From: Pseudomonadota bacterium
GTDB lineage: Bacteria; Pseudomonadota; Gammaproteobacteria; Burkholderiales; Burkholderiaceae
Direction: 5' to 3'
DNA: 16,145 nucleotides
NCBI GenBank assembly: GCA_023441105.1
Contig: JAEZQX010000024.1
Coordinates: forward strand, 1 to 16,145
Below, in pieces: positions 6,333-14,800 of the stretch (its first letter is position 1; every line of letters begins with the position of its first letter). The translations under genes and the position numbers were made by a program. A model generated the notes under the pieces. The model was given only the letters and a program-made list of their open reading frames with translations, did no database searches and was not told the origin of the DNA.

Positions 6333-9128
6333 ATGTCCGAGATCAGTCGTGTGCAGCTGTTCGGCAAGCTCAACCCGGTGCTGTACAAGGCGATCGAAGG
6401 GGCGACGGTGTTCGCCAAGCTGCGCGGCAATCCCTACGTCGAGTTCGTGCACTGGCTCAACCAGATCCTGCAGCTGCAGGACTCGGACCTGCATCGCATC
6501 CTGCGTCATTTCGAGGTCGACGCCGCCGTCATCGCCAAGGACGTGACCGACGCGATCGACCGCCTGCCGCGTGGGGCCACTGCCTTGTCCGACTTGTCGC
6601 CGCACATCGAGGATGGGGTCGAGCGGGGCTGGGTCTACGGCACGCTCCTGTTCGGCGAGAGCCAGGTGCGCAGCGGCCACCTGCTGGTGGGGATGTTGAA
6701 GACGGCGTCGCTGCGCAACGCGCTGCTGTCGATTTCCCGGCAGTTCGAGCGGATCAAGCTCGAGGCGCTGTGCGACGATTTCTCGCGCATCACCGGCGGC
6801 TCGCCGGAAGCCGGCCTGCGCGCCAGTGACGGCTTCAGCGCCGCCGCGCCCGGCGAGGCCAGCGGCTCGATGGCACCGGCGCAGATGGGCAAGCAGGAGG
6901 CGCTCAGGCGCTTCGCCATCGATCTCACCGAGAAGGCACGCAAGAACGAGATCGACCCGGTCACCGGCCGCGACGAGGAGATCCGCCAAATCGTCGACAT
7001 CCTGATGCGGCGGCGGCAGAACAACCCGATCCTCACCGGCGAAGCGGGCGTCGGCAAGACGGCGGTGGTAGAAGGCTTCGCGGTGCGGCTGGCGCGCGGC
7101 GACGTGCCGCCGCAGCTGAAGGACGTGTCGCTGCTGACCCTCGACATCGGGCTGCTGCAGGCGGGCGCCAGCATGAAGGGCGAGTTCGAGCAGCGCCTGC
7201 GACAGGTGATCGACGAGGTGCAGGCGAGCCCCAAGCCGATCATCCTGTTCATCGACGAAATCCACACGCTGGTGGGGGCCGGCGGCGCGGCCGGCACCGG
7301 CGACGCCGCCAACCTGCTCAAGCCGGCGCTGGCGCGCGGCAACCTGCGCACCATCGGCGCCACCACCTGGGCGGAGTACAAGAAGTACATCGAGAAGGAC
7401 CCGGCGCTCACCCGCCGCTTCCAGGTGGTGCAGGTGCTCGAGCCGGACGAGGCCAAGGCGATCCTGATGCTGCGCGGGGTCGCGAGCACGCTGGAGAACC
7501 ATCATCGCGTGCAGCTGCTCGACCGCGCCATCGAGGCAGCGGTGCGCCTGTCGCATCGCTACATTCCGGCGCGGCAGCTGCCCGACAAGGCGGTGAGCCT
7601 GCTCGACACGGCCTGCGCCCGGGTGGCGGTCAGCCAGCATGCCACGCCGCCGGAGGTCGAAGACTGCATGCGCCGCATCGAAGGGCTCGAGACCGAGGCG
7701 CGGATCATCGACAAGGAGTCGGCCATCGGCGAGCTCATCGGCAGCCGCCGCAGCGACGTCGAGGCCAAGCTGCAGCAGGAGCGCGAGCGGCTCGCCCAGC
7801 TGCAGGCCAAGTGGCAGGAGGAGAAGGCGCTGGTCGACCGGGTGCTCGCGCTGCGCGCGCAGCTGCGGGCGGGGGCGGAGCCGGTCGATGAAGGCGCGGC
7901 GGTGGTGGCGGGTGCCGGCGGAACGGGACCGGTTCCCGGCTCGGCATCGTTCGCTGGCGCGGCCACGGCCGGCGCAGCGCCGGCGACCGCACAGGCGCCC
8001 GGGACTGCGGGAACGGCCGCCGCGATGCCGGGTCCAGACCGCGAAGCGATGCTGGCGGAGCTCAGGGAGCTGCAGGGCAAGCTCGCCGACCTGCAGGGCG
8101 AGTCGCCGTTGATCCTGCCGTCGGTGGACGAGCAGGCGGTGGCGAGCGTCGTCGCCGACTGGACCGGCGTGCCGGTCGGGCGGATGGTGAAGAACGAGGT
8201 GGAGGCGGTGCTGCGGCTGGCGGACACGCTGTCCGCAAGGGTGATCGGGCAGCGCCACGGCCTCGAGCAGATCGCGCGGCGCATCCAGACGTCGCGGGCG
8301 AAGCTCGACAATCCCAACAAGCCCATCGGCGTGTTCATGCTGGTGGGGCCGTCGGGCGTCGGCAAGACCGAGACGGCGCTGGCGCTGGCGGAGACGCTGT
8401 ACGGCGGCGAGCAGAACCTGATCACCATCAACATGAGCGAGTACCAGGAGGCGCACACCGTCTCGACGCTCAAGGGGGCGCCGCCGGGCTATGTCGGCTA
8501 CGGCGAGGGCGGCGTGCTGACCGAAGCCGTGCGCCGGCGGCCCTATTCGGTGGTGCTGCTCGACGAGGTCGAGAAGGCGCATCCCGACGTGCACGAGATC
8601 TTCTTCCAGGTCTTCGACAAGGGCTGGATGGAGGACGGCGAAGGACGGTTCATCGACTTCAAGAACACCATCATCCTGCTGACCTCCAACGCCGGCAGCG
8701 ACCTGATCATGAACCTGTGCAAGGACCCGGACCTGATACCCGAGCCCGAAGCGATCGCCAAGGCGCTGCGCGAGCCGCTGCTGAAGGTATTCCCGGCTGC
8801 TCTGCTCGGCCGCATCGTGTCGATTCCGTACTTTCCGCTCGGCGACGAGATGCTGGCCAGCATCGTGCGACTGCAGCTCGATCGCATCGTGCGCCGCGTG
8901 AAGGAGAACCATGCCGTGCCGCTCGCCTACGATGACGACGTGGTGAAGCTGATCATCAGCCGCTGCAGCGAGCTGGAATCCGGTGGCCGGATGATCGACG
9001 CCATCCTCACCAACACCGTGCTGCCGCGGATCAGCGAGGAGTACCTGACGCGGCTGGCGCAGGGCGGGGCGCTGCAGGCGATCCGGATCGGAGTGAAGAG
9101 CGGGGATTTCGCCTATGAGTTTGCATAA
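6333..9128 (+). CDS. clpV: T6SS ATPase TssH (ClpV), sheath disassembly
   Basis: ClpV is a hexameric AAA+ unfoldase that extracts TssC from contracted sheaths so the subunits can be reused. The ATG at 6333 has AGGAG seven bases upstream and gives 931 residues, somewhat long for the family (about 850-900). The order is a Clp-N double domain (about residues 1-150), AAA-1 with Walker A GEAGVGKT (236-243) and Walker B ending D308-E309, a coiled-coil middle domain (about 400-575), and AAA-2 with Walker A GPSGVGKT (672-679) and Walker B LLDE (D744-E745). Both ATPase sites look intact. The middle domain carries a 55-residue Ala/Gly-rich insert (514-568), which explains the extra length. Position inside the tss operon and the ClpV-like N terminus (FGKLNPVLYKAIEGA) separate it from ClpB. 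Confidence 0.97.
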   Translation: MSEISRVQLFGKLNPVLYKAIEGATVFAKLRGNPYVEFVHWLNQILQLQDSDLHRILRHFEVDAAVIAKDVTDAIDRLPRGATALSDLSPHIEDGVERGWVYGTLLFGESQVRSGHLLVGMLKTASLRNALLSISRQFERIKLEALCDDFSRITGGSPEAGLRASDGFSAAAPGEASGSMAPAQMGKQEALRRFAIDLTEKARKNEIDPVTGRDEEIRQIVDILMRRRQNNPILTGEAGVGKTAVVEGFAVRLARGDVPPQLKDVSLLTLDIGLLQAGASMKGEFEQRLRQVIDEVQASPKPIILFIDEIHTLVGAGGAAGTGDAANLLKPALARGNLRTIGATTWAEYKKYIEKDPALTRRFQVVQVLEPDEAKAILMLRGVASTLENHHRVQLLDRAIEAAVRLSHRYIPARQLPDKAVSLLDTACARVAVSQHATPPEVEDCMRRIEGLETEARIIDKESAIGELIGSRRSDVEAKLQQERERLAQLQAKWQEEKALVDRVLALRAQLRAGAEPVDEGAAVVAGAGGTGPVPGSASFAGAATAGAAPATAQAPGTAGTAAAMPGPDREAMLAELRELQGKLADLQGESPLILPSVDEQAVASVVADWTGVPVGRMVKNEVEAVLRLADTLSARVIGQRHGLEQIARRIQTSRAKLDNPNKPIGVFMLVGPSGVGKTETALALAETLYGGEQNLITINMSEYQEAHTVSTLKGAPPGYVGYGEGGVLTEAVRRRPYSVVLLDEVEKAHPDVHEIFFQVFDKGWMEDGEGRFIDFKNTIILLTSNAGSDLIMNLCKDPDLIPEPEAIAKALREPLLKVFPAALLGRIVSIPYFPLGDEMLASIVRLQLDRIVRRVKENHAVPLAYDDDVVKLIISRCSELESGGRMIDAILTNTVLPRISEEYLTRLAQGGALQAIRIGVKSGDFAYEFA

Positions 9129-9177
9129 CCCCCCGAAGCGCCGGCGGCGCGGCGCGGACTGCGGGAGTGGCTGCTGA

Positions 9178-11460
9178 ATGGCGCGGCTCTGCACCCTCAC
9201 CAGTCCATTGGGCGACGCGCTGCTGTTCGCGCGGATGCATGTCAGCGAGCGGCTGTCGAGCCTGTTCGTGATCCAGCTCGAGACGTACAGCCTCAAGGGC
9301 GACATCAAGCCGTCCGCCCTGCTTGGCAAGTCGGTGTCGATCAAGGTCGAGTTCGACGATGGCGCCGTTCGCCACTACAACGGCTATGTGTCGCGATTTT
9401 CGGCCGGGCAGAGCGACGGCCGGCATTTCATCTACCAGCTGACGCTGCACCCGTGGCTGTGGTTCCTGTCGCGCACGGCCGATTGCCGGATCTTCCAGGA
9501 CATGGCGGTGCCGGACATCGTCGACGCGGTATTGTCGGACGAGCCGACCAAGGCAGTGGACGACCGCCTCGGCGATGCCAGCAAGTACGAGCGCTGGGAA
9601 TATTGCGTGCAGTACCGCGAAACCGACTTCAACTTCGTGTCGCGGCTGCTCGAGCAGGAGGGCATCGGCTATTTCTTCGAGCATGCCGACGGCGCGCACA
9701 AGCTGGTGCTGGCGGACAGCAAGGCGTTTGCCCCGGTGGCCGGCGATGTGTCCATCCGCTACGTGCCGGATTCGTCGGCGCAGACGCAGGCAGGCGACCA
9801 TGTCACCAGCTGGACCACCGTGCAGGAGATCCAGCCCGGCCAGTACGTCATCGACGACTACGACTTCAAGGCCCCCGGCAACGACCTGCAGGTGGTGAGG
9901 CGGCCGGAGAACCAGCCGGAGAATGCCAAGGCCGACTACGAGGTGTTCGATTACCCCGGCGAGTACGACAGGCACAGCGAAGGCGAATCGTATGTCGCGA
10001 GCCGCATCGAGGAGCTGCACGACCAGTCGCTGGTGTTCGAGGGCGCCGGCGTGCTGCGCCAGTTCCACGCCGGTCGCAAGTTCAAGCTGGTCGAGCATCC
10101 GCGCAAGGACCAGAACGGCGAGTACCTGATCGTCTCGGTCGACTACGACTACATCGACCCGCCGCTGGAAACCGGCGAGGAAGAAGGCTCGAGCTTTCGC
10201 TGCCGCTTCTCCGCCATCCCGCTCAAGCAGCAGTTCCGGCCGCCACGGACGACGCCGCGGCCGGTGGTGCAGGGCATCCAGACCGCCGTCGTCACCGGAC
10301 CTGCCGGCGAGGAGATCCACACCGACGAGTACGGCCGCATCAAGGTCAAGTTCCACTGGGATCGCGCCGAGGAGAAGAACGAGCGCTCGTCCTGCTGGCT
10401 GCGAGTCGCCTTCCTCGCGGCCGGCCCGCGCTTCGGATTCGTCTCCATCCCGCGCATCGGGCATGAGGTGGTGGTGGATTTCCTGGAAGGCGACCCCGAC
10501 CGGCCGCTGGTGACCGGCGTCGTCTACAACGGCGACAACCTGCCGCCCTGGGCCTTGCCGGCCAACAAGACCCAGTCGGGACTTCTGACCCGCTCGTCGC
10601 TCGGCGGCAGCGACGCCAACGCCAACGCGATCCGTTTCGAGGACAAGATCGGCGCGGAGCAGGTCTGGATCCATGCCGAGAAGAACCAGGACATCGAGGT
10701 CGAGAACGACGAGACGCACTGGGTCGGCCATGACCGGAAGAAGAACGTCGATCACGACGAGACGACGGTCGTGGGGCACGACCGGACGGAGACGGTGGGC
10801 AACAACGAGACGATCACCATCGGCGTGAACCGGACCGAGACGGTGGGCAGCGACGAGAGCGTGAGCATCGGCTCGAACCGCACGCATACGGTGGGTTCAA
10901 GCGAGACTTGGACAGTGGCCTTGCAGCGCACGCACACGGTTGGCGTGAACGAAACCATCACCATCGGCGCCGCACAGGAGGTGACGGTGGGCGCAATGCG
11001 GGTCCTGACGGTCGGGATGAACCAGACCACTTCGATCGGACGCAACCAGGAGATCTCGGTTGGCAAGGACCGCGGCTTGAAGGTGTCCGGTAACGACCGG
11101 ACCAACGTCGAGAAGGATCAGGCGCTCAACGTCGGCAAGAACCAGCAGGTCGGGATCGTCGAGGCGCGCACCATCAGCGTCGGCAAGGACGACAAGCTCA
11201 CCGTCGGCAAGAACCTGGTGATCGACGCGGCCGACTCCATCACCATCAAGACCGGCGCCGCAAGCATCACGATGAAGAAGGACGGCACGATCGAGATCGA
11301 AGGCAAGAGCGTGAAGATCCAGGGCACGCAACAGGTCGAGGTCAAGGCACCCAATGTGACTTCCGATGGGTCGGCCAAGAACGTGGTCAAGGGAGCGATG
11401 GTTGAAGTGAATGCTTCCGGCGTCAACACGGTCAAGGGCGCGCTGGTCAAGATCAACTGA
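9178..11460 (+). CDS. vgrG: VgrG spike protein (TssI), long-needle type without effector extension
   Basis: VgrG trimers cap the Hcp tube and carry PAAR and effectors. The protein has 760 residues. The gp27-like part (about residues 1-370) includes RETDFNFVSRLLEQEGIGYFF. The gp5-like OB region has FHWDR at 392-396, SSCWLRVA, IPRIGHEV and EGDPDRP at 437-443, followed by VTGVVYN. From about residue 516 to 683 there is a run of octad repeats building the triple-stranded beta-helix needle, then DUF2345-like strands ending in VNASGVNTVKGALVKIN. No extra catalytic domain follows, so cargo must be carried non-covalently. The ATG at 9178 has a GGGAG about ten bases upstream. It lies 49 bp after clpV, as in H1-type loci, and is followed by its presumed tip and effector genes. 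Confidence 0.96.
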   Translation: MARLCTLTSPLGDALLFARMHVSERLSSLFVIQLETYSLKGDIKPSALLGKSVSIKVEFDDGAVRHYNGYVSRFSAGQSDGRHFIYQLTLHPWLWFLSRTADCRIFQDMAVPDIVDAVLSDEPTKAVDDRLGDASKYERWEYCVQYRETDFNFVSRLLEQEGIGYFFEHADGAHKLVLADSKAFAPVAGDVSIRYVPDSSAQTQAGDHVTSWTTVQEIQPGQYVIDDYDFKAPGNDLQVVRRPENQPENAKADYEVFDYPGEYDRHSEGESYVASRIEELHDQSLVFEGAGVLRQFHAGRKFKLVEHPRKDQNGEYLIVSVDYDYIDPPLETGEEEGSSFRCRFSAIPLKQQFRPPRTTPRPVVQGIQTAVVTGPAGEEIHTDEYGRIKVKFHWDRAEEKNERSSCWLRVAFLAAGPRFGFVSIPRIGHEVVVDFLEGDPDRPLVTGVVYNGDNLPPWALPANKTQSGLLTRSSLGGSDANANAIRFEDKIGAEQVWIHAEKNQDIEVENDETHWVGHDRKKNVDHDETTVVGHDRTETVGNNETITIGVNRTETVGSDESVSIGSNRTHTVGSSETWTVALQRTHTVGVNETITIGAAQEVTVGAMRVLTVGMNQTTSIGRNQEISVGKDRGLKVSGNDRTNVEKDQALNVGKNQQVGIVEARTISVGKDDKLTVGKNLVIDAADSITIKTGAASITMKKDGTIEIEGKSVKIQGTQQVEVKAPNVTSDGSAKNVVKGAMVEVNASGVNTVKGALVKIN
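10723..11226 (+). repeat. 24-bp in-frame repeats encoding VgrG beta-helix octads
   Basis: The translated sequence can be laid out as 21 consecutive eight-residue units (VgrG residues 516-683), each starting with V or I, usually followed by G, and often ending in T or S. This corresponds to the VxGxxxxx-type octapeptide pattern known from phage T4 gp5. In the first ten units the fifth position alternates strictly R, E, R, E, giving a 16-residue (48-bp) super-repeat. At DNA level neighbouring copies are only partly alike; the clearest match is the pair containing gagacggtgggca at about 10789 and 10837. Confidence 0.85.
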
Positions 11461-11476
11461 TCGAGGGTTCGACGAG

Positions 11477-11866
11477 ATGGGCAAACCGGCAGCACGCCTC
11501 GGCGACAGCACCATGCACGGCTCGCCGCTCACCGGCGCAGCCTGCATGACGGTGCTGATCGGCGGCAAGCCCGCATGGCGGATCGGCGACCAGCATGTGT
11601 GCGCCATTCCGAACCTGCCTCCACCCGCCGGTCCGGGCACGCCCCACGGGCCGGGGATCACGACCGGCATCCCGGACGGAGCGCCCGGTATCGTGCTGAT
11701 CGGCGGCAAGCCTGCTGCACGGCTGGGCGACATGGTCACGGAGCCTGGCGCCCTCGTCCCGCTGCCGCCGCCGAACCCGATCGTCATGGGCGAGCCGACG
11801 GTGCTCATCGGCATGGGCGGTGGCGGAGGATCTCCAGACGGAGCCTGCAATTGCACCAAGCGCTGA
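11477..11866 (+). CDS. Free-standing PAAR-domain spike-tip protein
   Basis: PAAR proteins form the sharp, zinc-stabilised tip on VgrG and attach effectors. The ATG at 11477 gives 129 residues. Three related units are visible: KPAARLGDSTMHG (residues 3-15), VLIGGKPAWRIGDQHVC (26-42) and VLIGGKPAARLGD (73-85), plus a final VLIG strand. His14, His40 and Cys42 are plausible metal ligands by position. A Pro/Gly-rich loop (about residues 45-70) separates units two and three. The tail is Gly-rich and ends in a CNC motif followed by TKR. It starts 16 bp after vgrG and ends 4 bp before the preferred rhs start, so it is the likely connector between VgrG and the Rhs protein. The frame is open upstream into vgrG to 11411, but the PAAR fold begins at this ATG. 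Confidence 0.93.
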   Translation: MGKPAARLGDSTMHGSPLTGAACMTVLIGGKPAWRIGDQHVCAIPNLPPPAGPGTPHGPGITTGIPDGAPGIVLIGGKPAARLGDMVTEPGALVPLPPPNPIVMGEPTVLIGMGGGGGSPDGACNCTKR

Positions 11867-11870
11867 TGCC

Positions 11871-14800
11871 ATGTGTCTCGTCGACATCGCGACCGGCCGA
11901 CTGACGCTCGAGCAGGTCGACTTGCGTCTGGGCGGGCCCATTCCGCTGGAACTGTTCAGGTACTACCGGTCCTCGAATGCGCGTCCCGGCGACCTCGGGT
12001 TCGGCTGGGGTCATCCATTCGCCTGCAGACTCTGGCGCGAGGATGAGCAAACGCTCGCGTTCCTCGGTGGCGATGGCAGGCGGCTGTTGACGGGCATCCC
12101 GGCACCCGGCGAGCTGCGGGTGATACCCGCCGAGGGTTTCGAGCTGGAACGCGTGCCGAGGGATGCACTTCCGCCGGGCGAGTTGCGTGAACGCCTCCCG
12201 GAAGGTGCATTCGCGGTGCGCAGGCGCGCACGGCCGACGCTGGTCTTCGACGTTCGCCGGCGCTTGCCTTGGTCCGCCATCGTCCATGCCAGCGGAGCCG
12301 TCACGCAGGTGACTGCAGATGCCAACGGGCTTCCTGCGCGCCTGGTGGATCCTGGCGGTCGGGTCCTTGAGTTGGAGCGGCGCGGTGACGGGCTCCTCGC
12401 CGGCGTGTCGCTGCGCGGCGCCGACGGCACCTTACTCCCGCTTGCCCGCTATGCCTATGACGAGCGTCTCGATCTGGTCGGCGTGAAAACCAGCACCGGC
12501 ATCAAGCGCTTCGGCTACGACGATGCGCATCGCCTTGTCGAGCACTGGAACGAGGCCGGCGAGCCCTGCCGATCGGAGTTCGATGCTGTGGGCCGCTGCG
12601 TCAGGACGCACGGCGCCGGGGGTGTCCACGAGCGGCGCTATCGGTACGACGAGGCGCGGTTGGTCACGGTCGTGACCGATGGCGGCGGTGCCGAATGGAC
12701 CTACCAGCACAATGACGCCGAGCAGTTGCTGCTAGCCACAGACCCACTGGGGCACCAGTCCTCGTGGGACTATGACGGCGATGGCCGGCTGGTGCGCTCC
12801 ACCGACCAGGCCGGCCACGAGACGACGATCCTGTTCGACGCCGCCGGCCGGCCCGCCGGCAAGGTCGGTGCGGATGGAGCCGCCTGGCTCGTGAGCGAGC
12901 GCAAGGATGCGGTCATCATGACGTCCCCATGCGGTGCGCAATCGGGGTACAGCTTTCGCGACGACGGGCTGATCGCCGCAATGACCAGGAATGGCCGCGC
13001 CTGGTGGCGCTTCGGCTATGGTGCCGACGGCCGGGTGTCGTTGATCCAGTCGCCCGATGGGAAGAAGCTGCGGTGCCGCTGGTCCGCCGATGCCAGGCTG
13101 CTCGAGGAGTCCGATGATGACGGGGTTCGGGCATCGTATCGCTTCGATCTTCGCGACCGGCTCGTGTCCTTCACTGACGCCATCGGGGGCGTGACGCAGT
13201 TCGATCATGACGCCCTCGGCTACCTTGCCCGGATGGAGCATCCCGATCGCACGGCGCGGCGGTTCGAACATGATGCGCGGGGCCGCATCACCGGGTTGAT
13301 CGACGAGGCCGGCAATGTGACGCGCTGGAAGATCGACGCCGCGGGCCGCCGCGTGGCATGCCAGGCGGCGAACAGCGATGTCTATGCCGTGCGATTCGAT
13401 TCCGATGACCGGCTCACCGACATCGCACTGCCGGGCGGGCTGCAGCATCGCTACCGATATGACCAGCGGGGCCTGGTGAGCGAGCAAGCGTTTGCCGATG
13501 GCCGCGTCGAGCGCTACGAATGGGATCCGCGCGGATTGCCGATCGCCATCCATGATGCGTCGGGCCCCGTGATTCGCGCGGAATACGATGCCGCGAGCCG
13601 CCCCGTCGCATTCGACTATGCCGACTCGATGCGCAAGGAAATTTCCTACGACGCGGACGGCCGATGGCTGCAGGTTCTCTATGCGGGCCATCGCCGTCGC
13701 CGCGAGTTGTCGGTGGATGGCGCGCCCCTGGTCGAATGGCAGGATGATCTGGCAATCCATCGGCAGTACGACGAGCTTGGCCGATGCCGGGTCGTGTCCG
13801 ACCGGCTGGGGCAGGAGGTCGAGTACGGCTACGACGCCGACGGGCACATCGCGCAGGTCGACGTCAGAGCCGTGCAATGGCCCCAGGCGACCGGTCAAGG
13901 CGACGAGGTTGCGGCGGGACGCGTGCTTGCGGAACGCACCCACCGCTTCGAGTATGACCGGCGCGGACTGCGTGTTGCCTGGCATGCGCCGACGGGTACC
14001 AGTGAGTTACGCGGCTTCGACGCCCGCGGCCGGATGACGTTGCAGCGGATCGAAAACCGCGCTCGCCTGGTCGTGGAGCGGCGTTATCGCTATGACGTCC
14101 TGGGAAGGGTGATTGAACTGACGGATTCCCGGCGCGGCCGGTTCCGCTACCGTTATGACGTCGTCGGGCGTTTGCTCGAGGCGGAATGCCCCAGCGGCGG
14201 CGAGACTTTCGGATGGACAGCCGCAGGCAGCGTCGTGCTGCCCGACAGTGGTTATCAACGCGGCCAGATGATCACCCAGGCGCGCGGCTGGACGGTCGAC
14301 TACGATGGCCGGGGCTTCATGACCGGTCGGCGCTCGGGACCCGTCCAGGATCTCATGCAGTATTCGAGCAACGGGCTGCTTCGACGCATCGCGCGCAGCG
14401 ACGGATCCAGCCACCTCTTCACCTACGACGGCCATTCGCGGCTGTTGAGTTGGTCGTCGGACCCGGCGCGCAAGCGTCGGTTCCTGTGGGATAGGGAGCA
14501 GCCGTGGGCGTACTTCGATGTCGCCTCGCCACCTGCAAGTGCAACGGCTGAAGGGAAGCACGCTGTGACCTGGTTCGTCCAGCTAGCCGGGGAGCTGCAG
14601 CCGATCGAGCAGCATGATGGCGTGGCGGCCTGGACGGTGCACACCGACCACAACGGTCGTGTCTGCGAACTGATCGATGCAGACGGCAGCGTGGCATGGG
14701 AGAATCGCGCCGGCGTGTGGGGGAACCTGCCGGACGTTCGCACCGGAGCCCATGGGCGTACGGATGCCGACCTGGAATGCCTGCTGGGGTTGCCCGGCCA

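Noticed and set aside
6333..9128. Assignment of the AAA+ gene as the disaggregase ClpB
   Set aside because: The ClpV-type N terminus and location within the tss operon, directly before vgrG, identify it as TssH/ClpV.
9138..9150. GC-rich inverted repeat (GCGCC-GGC-GGCGC) in the clpV-vgrG spacer, possible terminator
   Set aside because: The stem is only five pairs and no T-run follows. In DNA this rich in G and C such short palindromes are common by chance.
5937..9344. 1135-codon open frame on the minus strand opposite tssG/clpV
   Set aside because: It lies wholly antisense to tssG and clpV, whose frames have clear domain matches. Its translation is Arg/Gln/His/Ala-rich with no recognisable motif, typical of a mirror frame in high-GC coding DNA.
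9031..10887. 618-codon minus-strand open frame opposite vgrG
   Set aside because: Antisense to conserved VgrG motifs; the composition is a reflection of vgrG codons with no domain of its own.
11227..11457. Possible effector extension at the VgrG C terminus
   Set aside because: Residues after the octads are beta-strand-like DUF2345-type sequence ending in the usual TVKGALVKIN; no catalytic motif is present.
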